Source: Cynocephalus volans (lineage: Eukaryota; Chordata; Mammalia; Dermoptera; Cynocephalidae). Taken from it: DNA of 64,000 nt. The DNA is taken from the NCBI RefSeq assembly GCF_027409185.1, contig NC_084463.1:50338907-50402906 (forward strand). Direction: 5' to 3'. The notes under the pieces were generated by a model. That model saw only the letters and a program-made list of their open reading frames with translations, was not told the DNA's origin and made no database searches. Of this stretch, positions 48,173 to 59,585 are shown in pieces (the stretch's first letter is position 1; the number at the start of each line of letters is the position of its first letter). Made by a program: the position numbers and the translations under genes.

Positions 48173-48575
48173 GTAAGACGACATAAGACAGATTAACAGG
48201 AGAAAAGCATACATATGCATTTTTATATGTACCAGGGCACCTTCACAGGAAAATGAAGACCCCCAAAGTGGTTCGGCCTACGTGTTTACATACCAGGTTG
48301 AGCAGAGTAGTGACTTGTAAAAAAGTAACTAAATTATATGAGGCTAAACGAAGATACAAGTTATTTTAACAAGGTGTGTATTTTTCTCAGCCTCAAGTCC
48401 CCATCTCTGGTGATAAGAATCTTTCTTGTCTCCTGGTATAGGAGGGCATGTTTCCCATGGGAGTCACGTCCCCTGCTTTCAGGAAGAAAACAGAAGTGCC
48501 TTTTTAAGTGCCTTTAGCTCAAGGTAATCCACATGCCCACCTGGCATATTTGGGGTGGCGTATTCTTTCCTCTGA
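48173..48575 (-). mobile_element. LTR (family A), antisense
   Basis: It begins with GACATAAGACAGATTAACAG and ends near GGCATATTTGGGGTGGCGTA, the two marker blocks of family A. It directly abuts the MaLR LTR. Confidence 0.6.
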
Positions 48576-48599
48576 TGCCCAGCCCTCTTTTCCTTCCAT

Positions 48600-50090
48600 T
48601 GTTTATTTTCAGGGTTTCCGCTGCATTCTGCTGGTAAACGCTCCACTCTGAGGCTGTCTCTGTAGCATTCAGGGGCTCACAGAATTCAGTAAAAGGGGAA
48701 CAAATGTCTACACTTCAACTTTCTATTCCCACATGAGTAGGACCGGCAGGACAGCAACAAAGGCCCCAGTCCCAATTGTAATAGTTTCATAGTTTTATAA
48801 AAATGATTCAAATTTTCCAGGTGGGACTAAATTGGTTCTCATGACAAACACTTGAAAACAATTAACTTAAAAACATTCAAGCAATTGTTTCCTACCACAG
48901 AGGGCAGCGTTACTTGTTCTGTATTTAGAAGCTATTTCCTGAGCGACCCCAGTTATATCACAAGAGGGAGAACCCGAGCCTCTCCTCAGTGCTCTCTCCT
49001 CTTCCAGCTTTTCTCAAGTCATCTTCTCTCTGCACCACCAAGTTGGTGGCATGGTATCTGGAGAGTGAGAAGGCATGCCCATGGGACCCAGTTGGTACAT
49101 CCCTGTCCTTGGCCACCCTGCCCAGTTCTCAGCACGACTCTCCAGCTTTGGGTCCACATGGTTTTGAGTCAAGGATTCACATGGGACCTGACATGCATGT
49201 TGCCTGCAAACCCCTGGACGCAAAACCCTTGCTGGGCTTTATCAGTCCTGCTGCGCTTCCTGGACAGGTCCATGTCTTTCTGCTCAGAATTAACACTGCC
49301 TAGTGCAGAGCTGTGCCCCTTCCGCACAGACAGTCCTGGGATGTAACACAAATGTGTGTGTTGGAAAGGCTTCCTTGAGTACTGTATTATTAGTCTGCTT
49401 CTGTTTATAACAGTCTCTGCGTACTGTTTCTGGACAGTCCTTCAAGGATTTGTCATCAGCTAACTTAAGTACATTCTAAAAGTGGAGATTTTAATTGTGT
49501 GCGTACTCATTTAGTTGCTATAGCGTTTGAATTGAGTCGGCAGGATAGAAGCCGGGCTCAGAGGCTTCCAGATCCCACTATTGCATTCTGAGAGCCTCTT
49601 ACTCACACCCCTTGCTATTCCTAAGAGCACTTTTTACTATCATTGCTTCTACGTGCAATACAAGCCTCCTTCACTCAACTGTAAGCCCCTGGAAAACCGA
49701 GTGGCCAGTGACAGTAGGGAATGGATTTTACTGTGTTCTCAGCACCAGACAGTGCCTGGCTTCCAGTAATTTAATAAAGCCTTTAGTGAACAATTGTAAT
49801 TTGTACCAAAGAAAATTCTTACATCCGTATCCTTACAGCCATTCTCAAGTTATCCCGACCTAAACTCCACTATTGGGTTCCAGGCTAACCACCCTGGTGA
49901 CAGGATTTCTCCTCAAATTGATTCCTCGCCCCTCGTCCCCAGATTATCAGTCTACTTTGTAGGTCTGGGAAGCCTGTTTCAACGTGCCAGCATGTGGGCC
50001 ATCAATGCCAGTCAATGCCAGACACTGCTCAGGAAGTTAGCTACCGGGGTAGAGCACCTCCTTGCATTTAGGCTGTTAACACGTGACTCT
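48600..50090. other. Intergenic, no gene seen
   Basis: The frames at 48,852-49,351 overlap on both strands and have no known domain. Confidence 0.45.
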
Positions 50091-50098
50091 GGACTTCT

Positions 50099-50380
50099 GG
50101 CCTAACTGGAGATGGGATGAGAACACACAGGCCTCTAACCAGCCCAACAGCAGATGGGCCAAGTTTACAATGCACCCACTCACTGGGCTTCCAACCTACT
50201 TGGCACTAAGCCGAGTTAGCGCGCCTAACTAGGCTGCCGTCTGAACAGATGCTCCAGTTCGTGCAGACAACTAGCAGGGCTCGTAACCTAACTGGCATCG
50301 GGCTGAGTTACCGCAAACACCTCATTAGGTTTATTACCTACCTAATTGGTAAGCGAACAGAGGGGACAGAACCGGCACCG
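50099..50380. repeat. Three degenerate units of about 93 bp beside the H3 gene
   Basis: Related units begin at about 50,099, 50,193 and 50,285. The latter two share AACCTA-x-TGGCA, then GGCTGAGTTA/GCCGAGTTA, CGC and a CTAACTAGG/CATTAGG end. Diverged but in regular steps. Confidence 0.5.
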
Positions 50381-50450
50381 ACCGCCGGAAGAAGCCCCGT
50401 GGACGCCCGGCAACCCGCCATATTACAGCCACTTTTTATACCAAACGGGT

Positions 50451-50466
50451 GGCTCTTAAAAGAGCC
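50451..50466 (-). terminator. Histone mRNA 3' stem-loop
   Basis: On the minus strand, GGCTCT-TTTA-AGAGCC followed by ACCC is the histone 3'-end stem-loop with a 6-bp stem and 4-nt loop, 39 bp after the stop codon. About a dozen nt downstream AAAAAGTGGCTG resembles the U7 histone downstream element. This implies a non-polyadenylated, replication-dependent type of mRNA. Confidence 0.92.
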
Positions 50467-50505
50467 TTTGGAGTGACAGGACCTCAGGGCGATCGCCCCT
50501 GGAGC

Positions 50506-50916
50506 CTAGACCCACGTCCCGCGGAGACGGAGCGCGAGCTGCATGTCTCTGAGCATGATGGTGACACGCTTGGCGTGGATGGCGCACAGGTTGGTGTCCT
50601 CAAACAGCCCCACCAAGTAGGATTCGCAGGCCTCCTGGAGCGCCATCACGGCCGACATCTGAAAGCGCAGGTCTGGCTTGAAATCCTGCGCGACCTCTCG
50701 CACCAGCCGCTGGAACGGCAGTTTGCGGACCAGCAGGGCGCTGGATTTCTGGTAGCGGCGAATCTCGCGCAGCGCCACCGAGCCGGGCCGAAAGCGGTAC
50801 GGCTTCATCACGCCGCCGGTGGCCGGGACGCTCTTGCGGGCTCCTTTCGCGGCCAGCTGCTGCCGCGGCGCCTTGCCGCCGGTCGACTTCCGCGCCGTCG
50901 GCTTGGTGCGAACCAT
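50506..50916 (-). CDS. H3-4: Divergent histone H3, probable H3-4 (H3t) orthologue, carries K36M
   Basis: Single-exon frame of exactly 136 codons plus stop, the canonical H3 length. The start at 50,916 is chosen because the frame then begins like H3 ([18 protein letters not shown]); an upstream in-frame ATG is not histone-like and lies beyond the TATA box. By my count 25 of 135 mature residues differ from H3.1, with no stop or indel. K4, K9, K14, K27, K56 and K79 are kept. Changes include A1V, Q5P, K18Q, K36M (ATG at 50,808-50,806), H39Y, Y41F, T80P, S86M, P121L, K122R, R128L and a new C-terminus TWV. H3.1-type S87-A88-V89-M90 and C96 remain. A98S is shared with human H3t, and TRIM17 nearby supports the H3-4 locus. 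Role: nucleosome core histone; human H3t is testis-specific. Expression in this species is unknown. Confidence 0.93.
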   Translation of the reverse strand: MVRTKPTARKSTGGKAPRQQLAAKGARKSVPATGGVMKPYRFRPGSVALREIRRYQKSSALLVRKLPFQRLVREVAQDFKPDLRFQMSAVMALQEACESYLVGLFEDTNLCAIHAKRVTIMLRDMQLALRLRGTWV

Positions 50917-50978
50917 GACAACGAAGAGGCTCCCGCTGTCTCCGCTCCCGACTGGCACTGAGAGGCTCAGCGCTCTCG

Positions 50979-51050
50979 CTTTTATAGAGCCCGCAGCGCT
51001 CCCATTGGTTGGCCGCCGGGTGGCGCGACGGCAGGCTATGCTCTGATTGG
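50979..51050 (-). promoter_or_regulatory. H3 core promoter: TATA box and two CCAAT boxes
   Basis: On the minus strand CTATAAAAGC (50,979-50,988) lies about 65 bp before the ATG. CCAAT motifs lie at 51,004-51,008 (CCAATGGG) and 51,046-51,050 (CCAATCAG). This is the normal compact promoter of replication-dependent histone genes, with no visible damage. Confidence 0.88.
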
Positions 51051-51254
51051 CTCTTAAGGCGCTCATGCACTGGGTCCCTGGGCAGGCCCCGAGGTGCTGG
51101 CATGATGTGCCTGGTTTAACCAAAAGAACTTCAATAAGCTTTTATGGCACTGCAATTAGAGGAACATTAACCCATAACATGCAACAAAAATGATTTTGCT
51201 TTTTGGAACTATTTAACAAATAAATTTGACATTACAATTAACAGCAACATACTG

Positions 51255-51436
51255 TTGTATTTTTTTTTTTTTAAAGATGACTGATAAGGGGATCTTACCC
51301 CTTGACTTGGTGTTTGTCCTCAGCAGCACGCTCTCCCAAGTGAGCTAACCGGCCATCCCTATACAGGGATCCGAAGCTGTGGCCTTGGTGTTATCAGCAC
51401 CACACTCTCCCAAGTGAGCCACGGGCTGGCCCCAAA
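51255..51436 (-). mobile_element. t-SINE dimer, antisense
   Basis: The complement starts GGCCAGCCCGTGGCTCACTT, contains a first B-box-like CTTCGGATCC, then a second monomer (GGCCGGTTAGCTCACTTGGG) and a second B-box-like region, ending in an A-rich tail. Two tRNA-Ile-like monomers in tandem with no other body. Confidence 0.88.
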
Positions 51437-51439
51437 TTT

Positions 51440-52245
51440 CTTAAATATTTTATAACCAAGTTTATGTCATTTGCAATCAATGACAGTCCTACTTCTTTTT
51501 CAATTTTCAGAATTTTGCTTATAATTCTTATGTAAGTTTTGCTGGCAAAATTTTTAATTCAGTGTTAAATAGAATGGGAATAGTGGACATTCATCTTTTG
51601 TTCTCCGAGTTTGAGATAAATTAGAGCACAAGGGTTTCACCATTAAGTATAGCATTAGCTGTAAATTTTTTCTAGGTCCACTTTAGCAGGTATAGAAAGA
51701 TCCCTTCTATTCCTAGTTTGCCAGCAGTTTTATAATAAATGGATGTAGGATTTGGAAAATGTTTTCGTGTGTCTGTTGAGAGAATCTTTGCAATTTTTTT
51801 TTAACCTGTTAATATTCTGTATTGAATTAATTGATTTGGATGTTAAGTTGAAATTGCATCTGTAAAATAATCCCATTTGGTAATGGTGTATAATCATTTT
51901 TCCATGTTGATGAACTCAGTTTGCTAGTATTGATTGCGGATTTCTATATCTGCATTTATCAGAAATTTCCATTTATAGGGCGGGCCCTGTGGCTGACTTG
52001 GGAGAGTGTGGTGCTAGTAGCACTAAGGCCATGGATTTGGATCCTACATAGAGATGGCCAGTGTGCTCACTGGCTGAGCATGGTGCAGACCACACAGTGC
52101 CAAGGGTTGCGATCCCCTACCGATAAAAAATTTTTTTTCATTTATGTTATATTTTCATGTGATTTTTTGTCTACTTCTGATATCAAGGTAATGCTACTTT
52201 CATAAAATGAATCAAGAAGTCTTATCTAATCTTTTCATGTGTGTT
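51440..52245 (-). mobile_element. L1 ORF2 fragment, antisense, split by a t-SINE
   Basis: The plus strand has the complement of L1 reverse-transcriptase wording (for example TTTGCTAGTATTGATTGCGG and CTTTCATAAAATGAATCAAG). All frames are broken. A sense t-SINE dimer sits at about 51,976-52,130. Confidence 0.65.
51976..52130 (+). mobile_element. t-SINE dimer, sense
   Basis: GGGCGGGCCCTGTGGCTGAC start, B box GATTTGGATCC, second monomer (GATGGCCAGTGTGCTCACTG) and GGGTTGCGATCCCC, then an A-rich tail. CATTTAT flanks both sides as a possible short target-site duplication. Confidence 0.85.
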
Positions 52246-52254
52246 TGTGACTAA

Positions 52255-54916
52255 AAAGAGTTCATGGACAAAAGGCTTGAGTCAGTACCTCTGTGTTTAG
52301 GCATGCTTAGGCAGGTAAAACCCCCAGGTAGCCCTCCAGCCTGCCTTTACAGAAAGCAGGAGCTAACACCACCATGACCCAGGAGGCCCCACAACACTTC
52401 TGTGGAAGTCATCAACAACAGCCAGCACCACACTTTCTACCACAGCAAGCATGCTTGCCACCACAGTAACAGCCACAACCTCTGTGCAGGTGGCCTGCAG
52501 CATATTCAGCTGCACTGAGACAAGTAGAGTCACTAGAGGAGCCTGGAAAAGGAGAAGGAAGAATTCCTCCTCAAAGTCCACTCCAGAGTGATACAAAAAG
52601 AAACTGATCTACCAGATGACCAGAAATCAATGTAAAGATACTAAATATATGGGAAAAAAGTAAATGTGACACTAGCAAAGAAACAAAGTAATTCTCAAGT
52701 ACTAAACCCTATAGAACAGGAAACCCTTGAAATGACTAAAAAGGAATTTGTAGTAACTATCTTAAGGAAACTGAAAGAGATAAGACTCAGTTAGACAACA
52801 CAATGAAATGAGAAAAAGTATCCAGAATATGAAGGAGGAAATTTAAAAATAAATTAATACTTTAAAAAACAATGCAGCAGAGCTCCTGGAAGTGAAGGAC
52901 ATATTCAATAAAATTAAAAAAAAAAAAACCCACAAGCAATAGCTTAAGCAGCAGATTAGAGCAAGCAGGAGAAATAACTTTTGATCCCCAAAATGATCTT
53001 TATTAAATAACCCAGGAAGACAAAAAAAATTGGGACGGAGGGAGAAAGGAATTTTTTAAAAATGAAGGAGGTCTAAGAGAGCTAGCAGACAACAGTAAGT
53101 GCACAAATATCTGAATCATGGGTGTTCCAGAAAGGGAGGAGAAAAGTAAAGACATTGATAATCTATTCAATGAAATAATAGGGGGAAACTTTCCAGGTAT
53201 ACAGAGAGACCATTGCCTTCAGATTCAGGAAGCTCAAAGATGCCCAAACAGATTCAGTCCAAAAATATCCTCTACAAGACACATTATAGTCAAACTGGCA
53301 GAACTGAAAGACAGAGAGAATCCTAAAAGCAGCAAGAGAAAAATATCAAGTCACTTATAAGGGAGGCCCCATCAGAATAACAGCAGACTTCATAACTGAA
53401 ACTCTACAGATGAGAAGAAAATGGGATGACACATTCAAAATACCAAAAGAAAAAACTGCCAGCCAAGAAAACTATAACCAGCAAGGCTATCCTTCAGAAA
53501 TGACAGGTAAATAGTGGTTTTTCCGGACAAAAACAAAACAAAACAAAACAAAAACTGCAGGAGTTTATCACCACATGACTAGCCCTGCAAGAAATTCTCA
53601 ATGGAGTCCTGCATCTGGAATCTGAAAAGTAATGATCCCTATCATGAATACACAAGAATGAACAAAACCCACTGGTAAAACACAAATGCAAATGAGAAAG
53701 AAAAAGGAAACTAAGTCTTTCCACCTCAGAAAACCAACAAACATTGATGACCAACAATAAAAGGGGATGAAAGAAACAACATATATTTAAAACATCTAAA
53801 TGAAATGTGATCAAATGCTGGGAGTAAGACAATACCTCTCAATAATAACCCTAAGTGTAAATGAGTTAGTTTAACTCTCCAGTCAACAGACACAGACTGA
53901 TGGATTGGATAAAAATTAGACCCAACTATATGCTGTCTTCAAGATACTCACCTCTCCTGTAAAGATGCACACAGACTAATAGTGAAGGGATGAAAAGAGA
54001 TATAGCATGCAAATGGAAACAAAAAAATGAGCAGGAGTAGCTATTCTCATATCACATGAAATAGGTTTTAAACAAAAACCATAAAAAGAGACAAAGAATG
54101 CCACTATATAATGATAAAGGGATCTATTCAGTAAGAAGACATGACAATCACAAATATATATGCACCCAACACTGGAGAACCCAGATATATAAAGCAAACA
54201 CTATCAGACCTAAAGAAAGAGATAGACCCAAGCATAATAATAGTGGGGCACCAAACAACACTTGCTCAGCATTGGACAGATCATCCAGGCAACAAATCAA
54301 CAGATAAGGACAGGATTTAAATTATGCTTTAGAACAATTGGACTTGGCAGAGATCTAAAGACCATATCATCCAACAACCACAGAACACACATTCTTATCA
54401 GCACATGCAACATTCTCCAGGATACACCACATATTAGGTCAGACATCAAGTCTCAACAACTTTAAAAACTCAAAATCACCTCAACTATCTTTTCAGACCA
54501 CAATGGATTAAAACTAGAAATTAATAACAAGAGAACCTCATAACACTATACAAATACATTGAAATTAAATAACAGGTTCTGAATGACCTATGAGCCCAAG
54601 AAGAAATTAAACAGGAAATCAAAAAATTCTAGAAAATAAAGAAAATCATATCAACATCTGTAGGTTTCTGCAAGAACAGTACTAAGAGGGAAGTTCATCA
54701 CAATAAATATTTACATTGATATAATAGGAAGATTTCAAATAAACAATTTAATGCTACTCCTCAAAGAACTAGAAAAACAAGAATCATCCAATTCCAAAGT
54801 TAATAGATGGGAAGAAATAATTAAGATCAGAGCAGAAGTAAATGATATACAGACCCCCAGAATTATGCAACAGATTAATGAAACAAAATAGAAAAAGTAT
54901 TAGATAGGTTAACAAA

Positions 54917-54984
<68 letters not shown>

Positions 54985-56187
54985 AGACCCAAATAACAAA
55001 AACAGAAATTAAAAAGGAGATATTACAACTGGTACCACAGAAATGCAAATAATCATTAGACACTATTACATACAACTATACACCAACAAATTTGACAGCC
55101 TAAAAGAAATGGATAAATTTCTGGACACAGACAATCTACCAAGACAGAACCAAGAAGAAATAGAAAACCTGAACAAACTAGTAACAAGCAACAAGATTGA
55201 AGCAGTAATCAGCAGTTTCCCAACAAAGAAAAGCCCAGATCTGGATGGCTTTACTGCTGGATTCTTCCAAACATTTAAAGATGAATTAATACCAATTGTC
55301 TTTAAACTATTCCAAAAAATTGAAACAGAGGCCACGCAACCAAACACACACTATGAGGCCAGCATCACCTTATACCAAACCAAACAAAGGTACAATAAAA
55401 AAAAGAAAACTAAACATCAATATCTCTGATGAACATAGAGGCACAAATCCTAAATAAATTACTAGCAATCAGAATACAGCAACACATCAAATAAATTATA
55501 CACTGTGATCAAGAGGAATTCATCCCAGGGAGTCAAGGATAGTTCAACATATGCAAGTTAATAAATATGATAAACCACATCAACTACATCAAGGACAAAA
55601 AAAGAGATTATCTCAATACTTAACAGATACAGAAAAAGAATTCAACAAAATTCAACATCCCTTAATGACAAAGGCTCTCAGCAAATCAGGCATAAAGGAA
55701 ATTACCTCAGTACAATAAAAGCCATAGATGACAAACTCACTGCCATATCATCCTGATAAAAGCTTTCAGCTTTTTTTGAAACAGGAACAAGATAAGGATG
55801 CCCACTATCACCACTCCTACTTAAGACAGTATTGGAAGTACTCGTCAGAAAAATCAGGCAAAAGAAAGAAATGAAGGGCATCCAGATTAGAAAGGACAAA
55901 TTCAAACTGCTCCTGTTTGCAGATGACATTATCCTATATATAGAAAAGTCTAAAGACCCTACCCAAAAAGTCTTAGAGCAGATTAACAATTTTGGTAATG
56001 TTGCAGGATACAAAATCAATGCCCCCAAATCAGTAGCATTTGTATTCTCCAATAATGAATTAGCAAAAAATAGATATCTAGAAAGGAAGCCCATTTATAA
56101 TAGTCACCAGAAAAAATAAAATACGTAGGAATCAATTTAAACAAGGAGGTGAAAGATCTCTCCAACAAGAACTACAAATCGAATACC
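52255..56187 (+). mobile_element. L1 element, sense, defective
   Basis: A 5'UTR remnant (52,300-52,600), ORF1 (52,700-53,400; for example frame 53,118-53,360 starting MGVPEREEKSKDIDNLFNEI), an endonuclease-region remnant near 54,150, and a reverse-transcriptase stretch at 55,832-56,119 with the catalytic LLFADDIILY motif. Many stops and frameshifts make it inactive. A long (GAAA)n tract interrupts ORF2. The element ends where a second L1 5'UTR begins. Confidence 0.85.
54916..54985. repeat. (GAAA)n microsatellite in L1 ORF2
   Basis: About 17 GAAA units in an almost perfect run. Confidence 0.97.
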
Positions 56188-57571
56188 AGGGCTTCCAGTC
56201 AAGATGGCAGAATAAACGGTTCCCAGCGTCACTCTCTCCCACAAATCAACCAATTTACAACTGTAAAAATGTAACATCAGCCAAGCTCGGGCTGCTGGAG
56301 CACAGGGAAAGAGGAGGAGAGAGACCTATGGAGTTCATGAAGGAGGGAGAAACTACAATGAGAGAAAGAAAAAGCTGCTCTGAGAGTTTCTGGCTGCAGC
56401 TGCTTTAAGGCTGGAGCTGCTGAGCACACAGAGCAGGAGCCTGCAGAAGCCACAGCTGTGCACTTCAGATGGCGTTACTTGGAGGCGGCAGGAGAGAAGA
56501 GGGCCTTGGCAACCCCCAGGAAAACCAGACCACTAACAGAGTTCCCATGGACCCACGCAGGAGCGAGGAACCAGAACAACCAGAAAAAGGGAGCCCCTCA
56601 GAGGCTGGCGAGTCATTGCAAGGGACAGCACCAGGCCGGTCCCGTGGGAAGTGTTTGTAGCACAGTCGTTGGGGGAGACATGCCCACCAGGAGAACACTG
56701 AGACACAGCAAGGACAGCCGATCTGCCCCCCAATCAGCACAGGACCACTCAGAGGAGACTGGTCAGGAATGCAGAATTGCATGGGGTGCAGTTTGATGAA
56801 AAACTCAGGCCCAAATCAGAGATTCTACAGAACACAGATCCACTGGGTCTCTGGAGAGCTGGAAATACCTATAAGATCAACCATTAAACCCCGAGCTGCA
56901 CAAAAAGCCTTCCCTAGGGAAACAGCAGCAAAGCAGCAATTTAAACAACCACACACTCAAATACTGGTTCCCACAGGAAGTTCCCCCGTGTTAGAAGCAA
57001 AGGACAAAAAATTAGTTCTGGCCTGGGCACACCACCAGCCAACAGCACCTTGGGGCCTGCCTGGGAACCAGAGGCTTGGATCTGCCGACCGGACCCCACT
57101 CCCACTTCCAGGCAAACTGTGTCAGTGCCTCAGGGCCAGCATGGGGATCCCAGGCATGGAGAAGGGGAATGGACCCTCCTCCCACAACCAAGCACACCAT
57201 GCCAGCACCTCTGCACCCACCAGGGGACCCAAGGTGTGGAGAAGGGGACCAGACCTCTCTCCCATAACCAGGCACATCTAGCCAGCACCTTGGGTACCGC
57301 CCAGGGATGCGAGGTATGGAGCCAGGGACCATACCCTACTACCACAACCAGGCACAACATACCAGCACCTTGGGGCCTGCCGAGGGACCCAGTGCCTGGA
57401 GAAGGGGACTGGACCTCTGTCCCACAACCACGCACACCAAGCCAGTGTCTCGAGGCCTGCCAGGGACCTGGGGCATGGAGAAGGGGGACCGGACCACCCT
57501 CCTACAACCAGGCACACCATGCCAGCACCTTGGAGCCCACCTAGGGACCCAGGGAATGGAGAAGGGGACCA
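56188..57571 (+). mobile_element. Second L1: 5'UTR only, cut by the segmental duplication
   Basis: It starts GCTTCCAGTCAAGATGGCAG, the usual L1 5' end, and continues through a GC-moderate 5'UTR into an array of 80-bp units. It stops at the left border of segmental duplication copy 2, so no ORF1 or ORF2 follows. The frames at 56,458-57,544 are chance frames within the 5'UTR. Confidence 0.75.
57026..57571. repeat. 80-bp tandem monomers in the L1 5'UTR
   Basis: The marker word GGCACACCATGCCAGCACC or close variants starts at 57,026, 57,111, 57,191, 57,271, 57,351, 57,431 and 57,511. The last six are in exact 80-bp steps. Each unit also has GGCATGGAGAAGGGGACC and a CCCACAACCA end. Confidence 0.92.
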
Positions 57572-58270
57572 GACACATGCACACACGAATACATGTGTGT
57601 ACATGGACAAACACATATACACACACATGCATGCATAAACATGTGTACTCTCAAACACACCCATGCTTACAAATATACACATGTGCACACAGCACACCAA
57701 CTCAGGTGCACACACATGCACAACATGTACACAATTACAAAGCACATGTAGACAGAAATATACATACATATGCATACATGCAAATGCACAAAGACGTACT
57801 CAGCCATGCACAAACACATGTACACAGAGAAACACATGTAAACACACACAGGCACACACATACACACTGGCCCACACACAAACTCACACAGACATGCACA
57901 GGCACACACACACATAAACGTGCATGCACATACACACTGGCCCACACACAAACTCACACAGACATGCACAGGCACACACACACATAAACGTGCATGCACA
58001 TACACACTGGCCCACACACAGACTCACACAGACATGCACAGGCACACACACACATAAACGTGCATGCACATACACACTGGCCCACACACAAACTCACACA
58101 GACATGCACAGGCACACACACACATAAACGTGCATGCACATACACACTGGCCCACACACAGACTCACACAGACATGCACAGGCACACACACACATAAACG
58201 TGCATGCACATACACACTGGCCCACACACAGACTCACACAGACGTGCACAGGCACACACATGCGAGCACA
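57572..58270. repeat. CA-rich repeat with six 70-bp units
   Basis: Unit starts at 57,861, 57,931, 58,001, 58,071, 58,141 and 58,211, exactly 70 bp apart. Copy 1 has three. Confidence 0.96.
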
Positions 58271-58479
58271 CAGGCACCCTTTGGAGTTAGAATATGTAAC
58301 CCCACGCAGTGGAGATCCACACCTTCGCCTGCCTACTTCACGGGGGTGCTGTTGGGACCCAGTTAGGAAAGGGATTTGAAAATCATTTCCAAACTCCAAG
58401 CACCACCCTCCTCTATTTTTCTGCAATCCCGAAAGTGATGGCGTCTATGGACTGCAGACATTCGGAGTCTGTCCCCTGG

Positions 58480-59565
58480 GAACTTGATCAGCGCTTCCTG
58501 CGCCCTAGCTCTTGGCGTCAGCTCTCTCCGTGGTCCTCAGGGTTGGGGGACGCTGTCTACGCGGACAGAAGCCAGGGATGGGGAGCGTCCAGTGAGCTTG
58601 GGGGGTCTGACTCGGTCTGGGCAGAGGCTGTCATCAGGGCTCTGGTCACCTTCAGTCCCGGGGATGTTCCTTTGTTAATGCCGGGCTCATCCAGGTGACC
58701 GCGGGACCTGAGTGTCCACGGTTCCCAAGTATCACCCTCTGCAGGGACAGGACGCCCGGGAGGGGCGGGAAGGCGCCGCCGTTAGAAGGCGGGGGTGGAC
58801 CCGGGGTCCTGACCCAGAGGCCGCAGGAGGGTGGCCTGCAGGGCCGGTACTCACAGGGAGGTGGCCCTCGCACCACGCCAGGCGTCCGGGGCTGATCGGC
58901 GATGGCCGGGCCGCGGGGGACTTGGTGGCGTCAGCTGGGTCAGGGTGGGGGAGGGGAGGAGAGTGGAGGAGCCTCGGCGTCCTGGGACAGCCGGGAGTGG
59001 GGCCGCTTGTCCTGGGCAGGGGGATGGACAGGAGGTTTGCTGGTGGGGGAGGGACTGGGGGACAAGGGAGGAAAGGGGGCGGCAGCCTGTCCGCTGTGTT
59101 TGGGGTGAGTCGTTGGGAGGGGAAGGGGGTCCCTGTGGAGGAGGCGGGAGAGGGCGCCCCCGTGGGCGGTCGGTGAAGGGGGTCGGGGGGACAGGCGGCA
59201 GCGAGCAGGGGCGGGTGCCCCCCTGGGAGGGTGAAGCGGGTCGCCGGGGGTAGCGATCCCCCAACTCTCCCGGGCATCGTCGGCGTCGGTCCGGGGTTGA
59301 AGAGAGAGGGCGTCCGGCTTAGGCGGAGACGGTGGGCGGGGCAGGCCGGGCTGCGGGGAGGCGACAGGTAGGTCCGGTCCCCTGGGGCGGGGCGGGGGAC
59401 GTTACCAAGCCCCGAAATGCCGCCCCCCAACCCTGACCAACCCGTGTCTGAGTCCTGGGGTTGAGCGGACAGAGGAGGAAACTGAGGCTCCGGCCACGCG
59501 TGGGGTGTGGGGAAGCGAGCAGGAGAGCAGAAGGCCTTGAAGGCTGAGCAGCACCTTTCTGCCAC
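58480..59565 (-). promoter_or_regulatory. CpG island, second copy
   Basis: The counterpart of 34,430-35,490, with the minus-strand donor GTGAGT kept at 58,854-58,849. Here no TRIM17 exon follows; downstream on the minus strand is the CA repeat and then the L1. Confidence 0.6.
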
Positions 59566-59585
59566 CTCCTGGGGGTGCGAGTATG

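Noticed and set aside
50917-51123. An earlier in-frame ATG that would extend H3 to 205 residues
   Set aside because: The extension crosses the TATA and CCAAT boxes and has no likeness to any histone. The start at 50,916 gives the exact H3 length.
55832-56119. A functional reverse transcriptase gene
   Set aside because: The FADD motif is present but the frame is short and ORF2 is broken by stops and a (GAAA)n tract; a dead L1.
57307-58426. Many His/Thr or Cys/Val-rich frames over the CA repeats (also 23.4 and 33.6-34.3 kb)
   Set aside because: Translations of simple (CA)n/(TG)n repeats on both strands.
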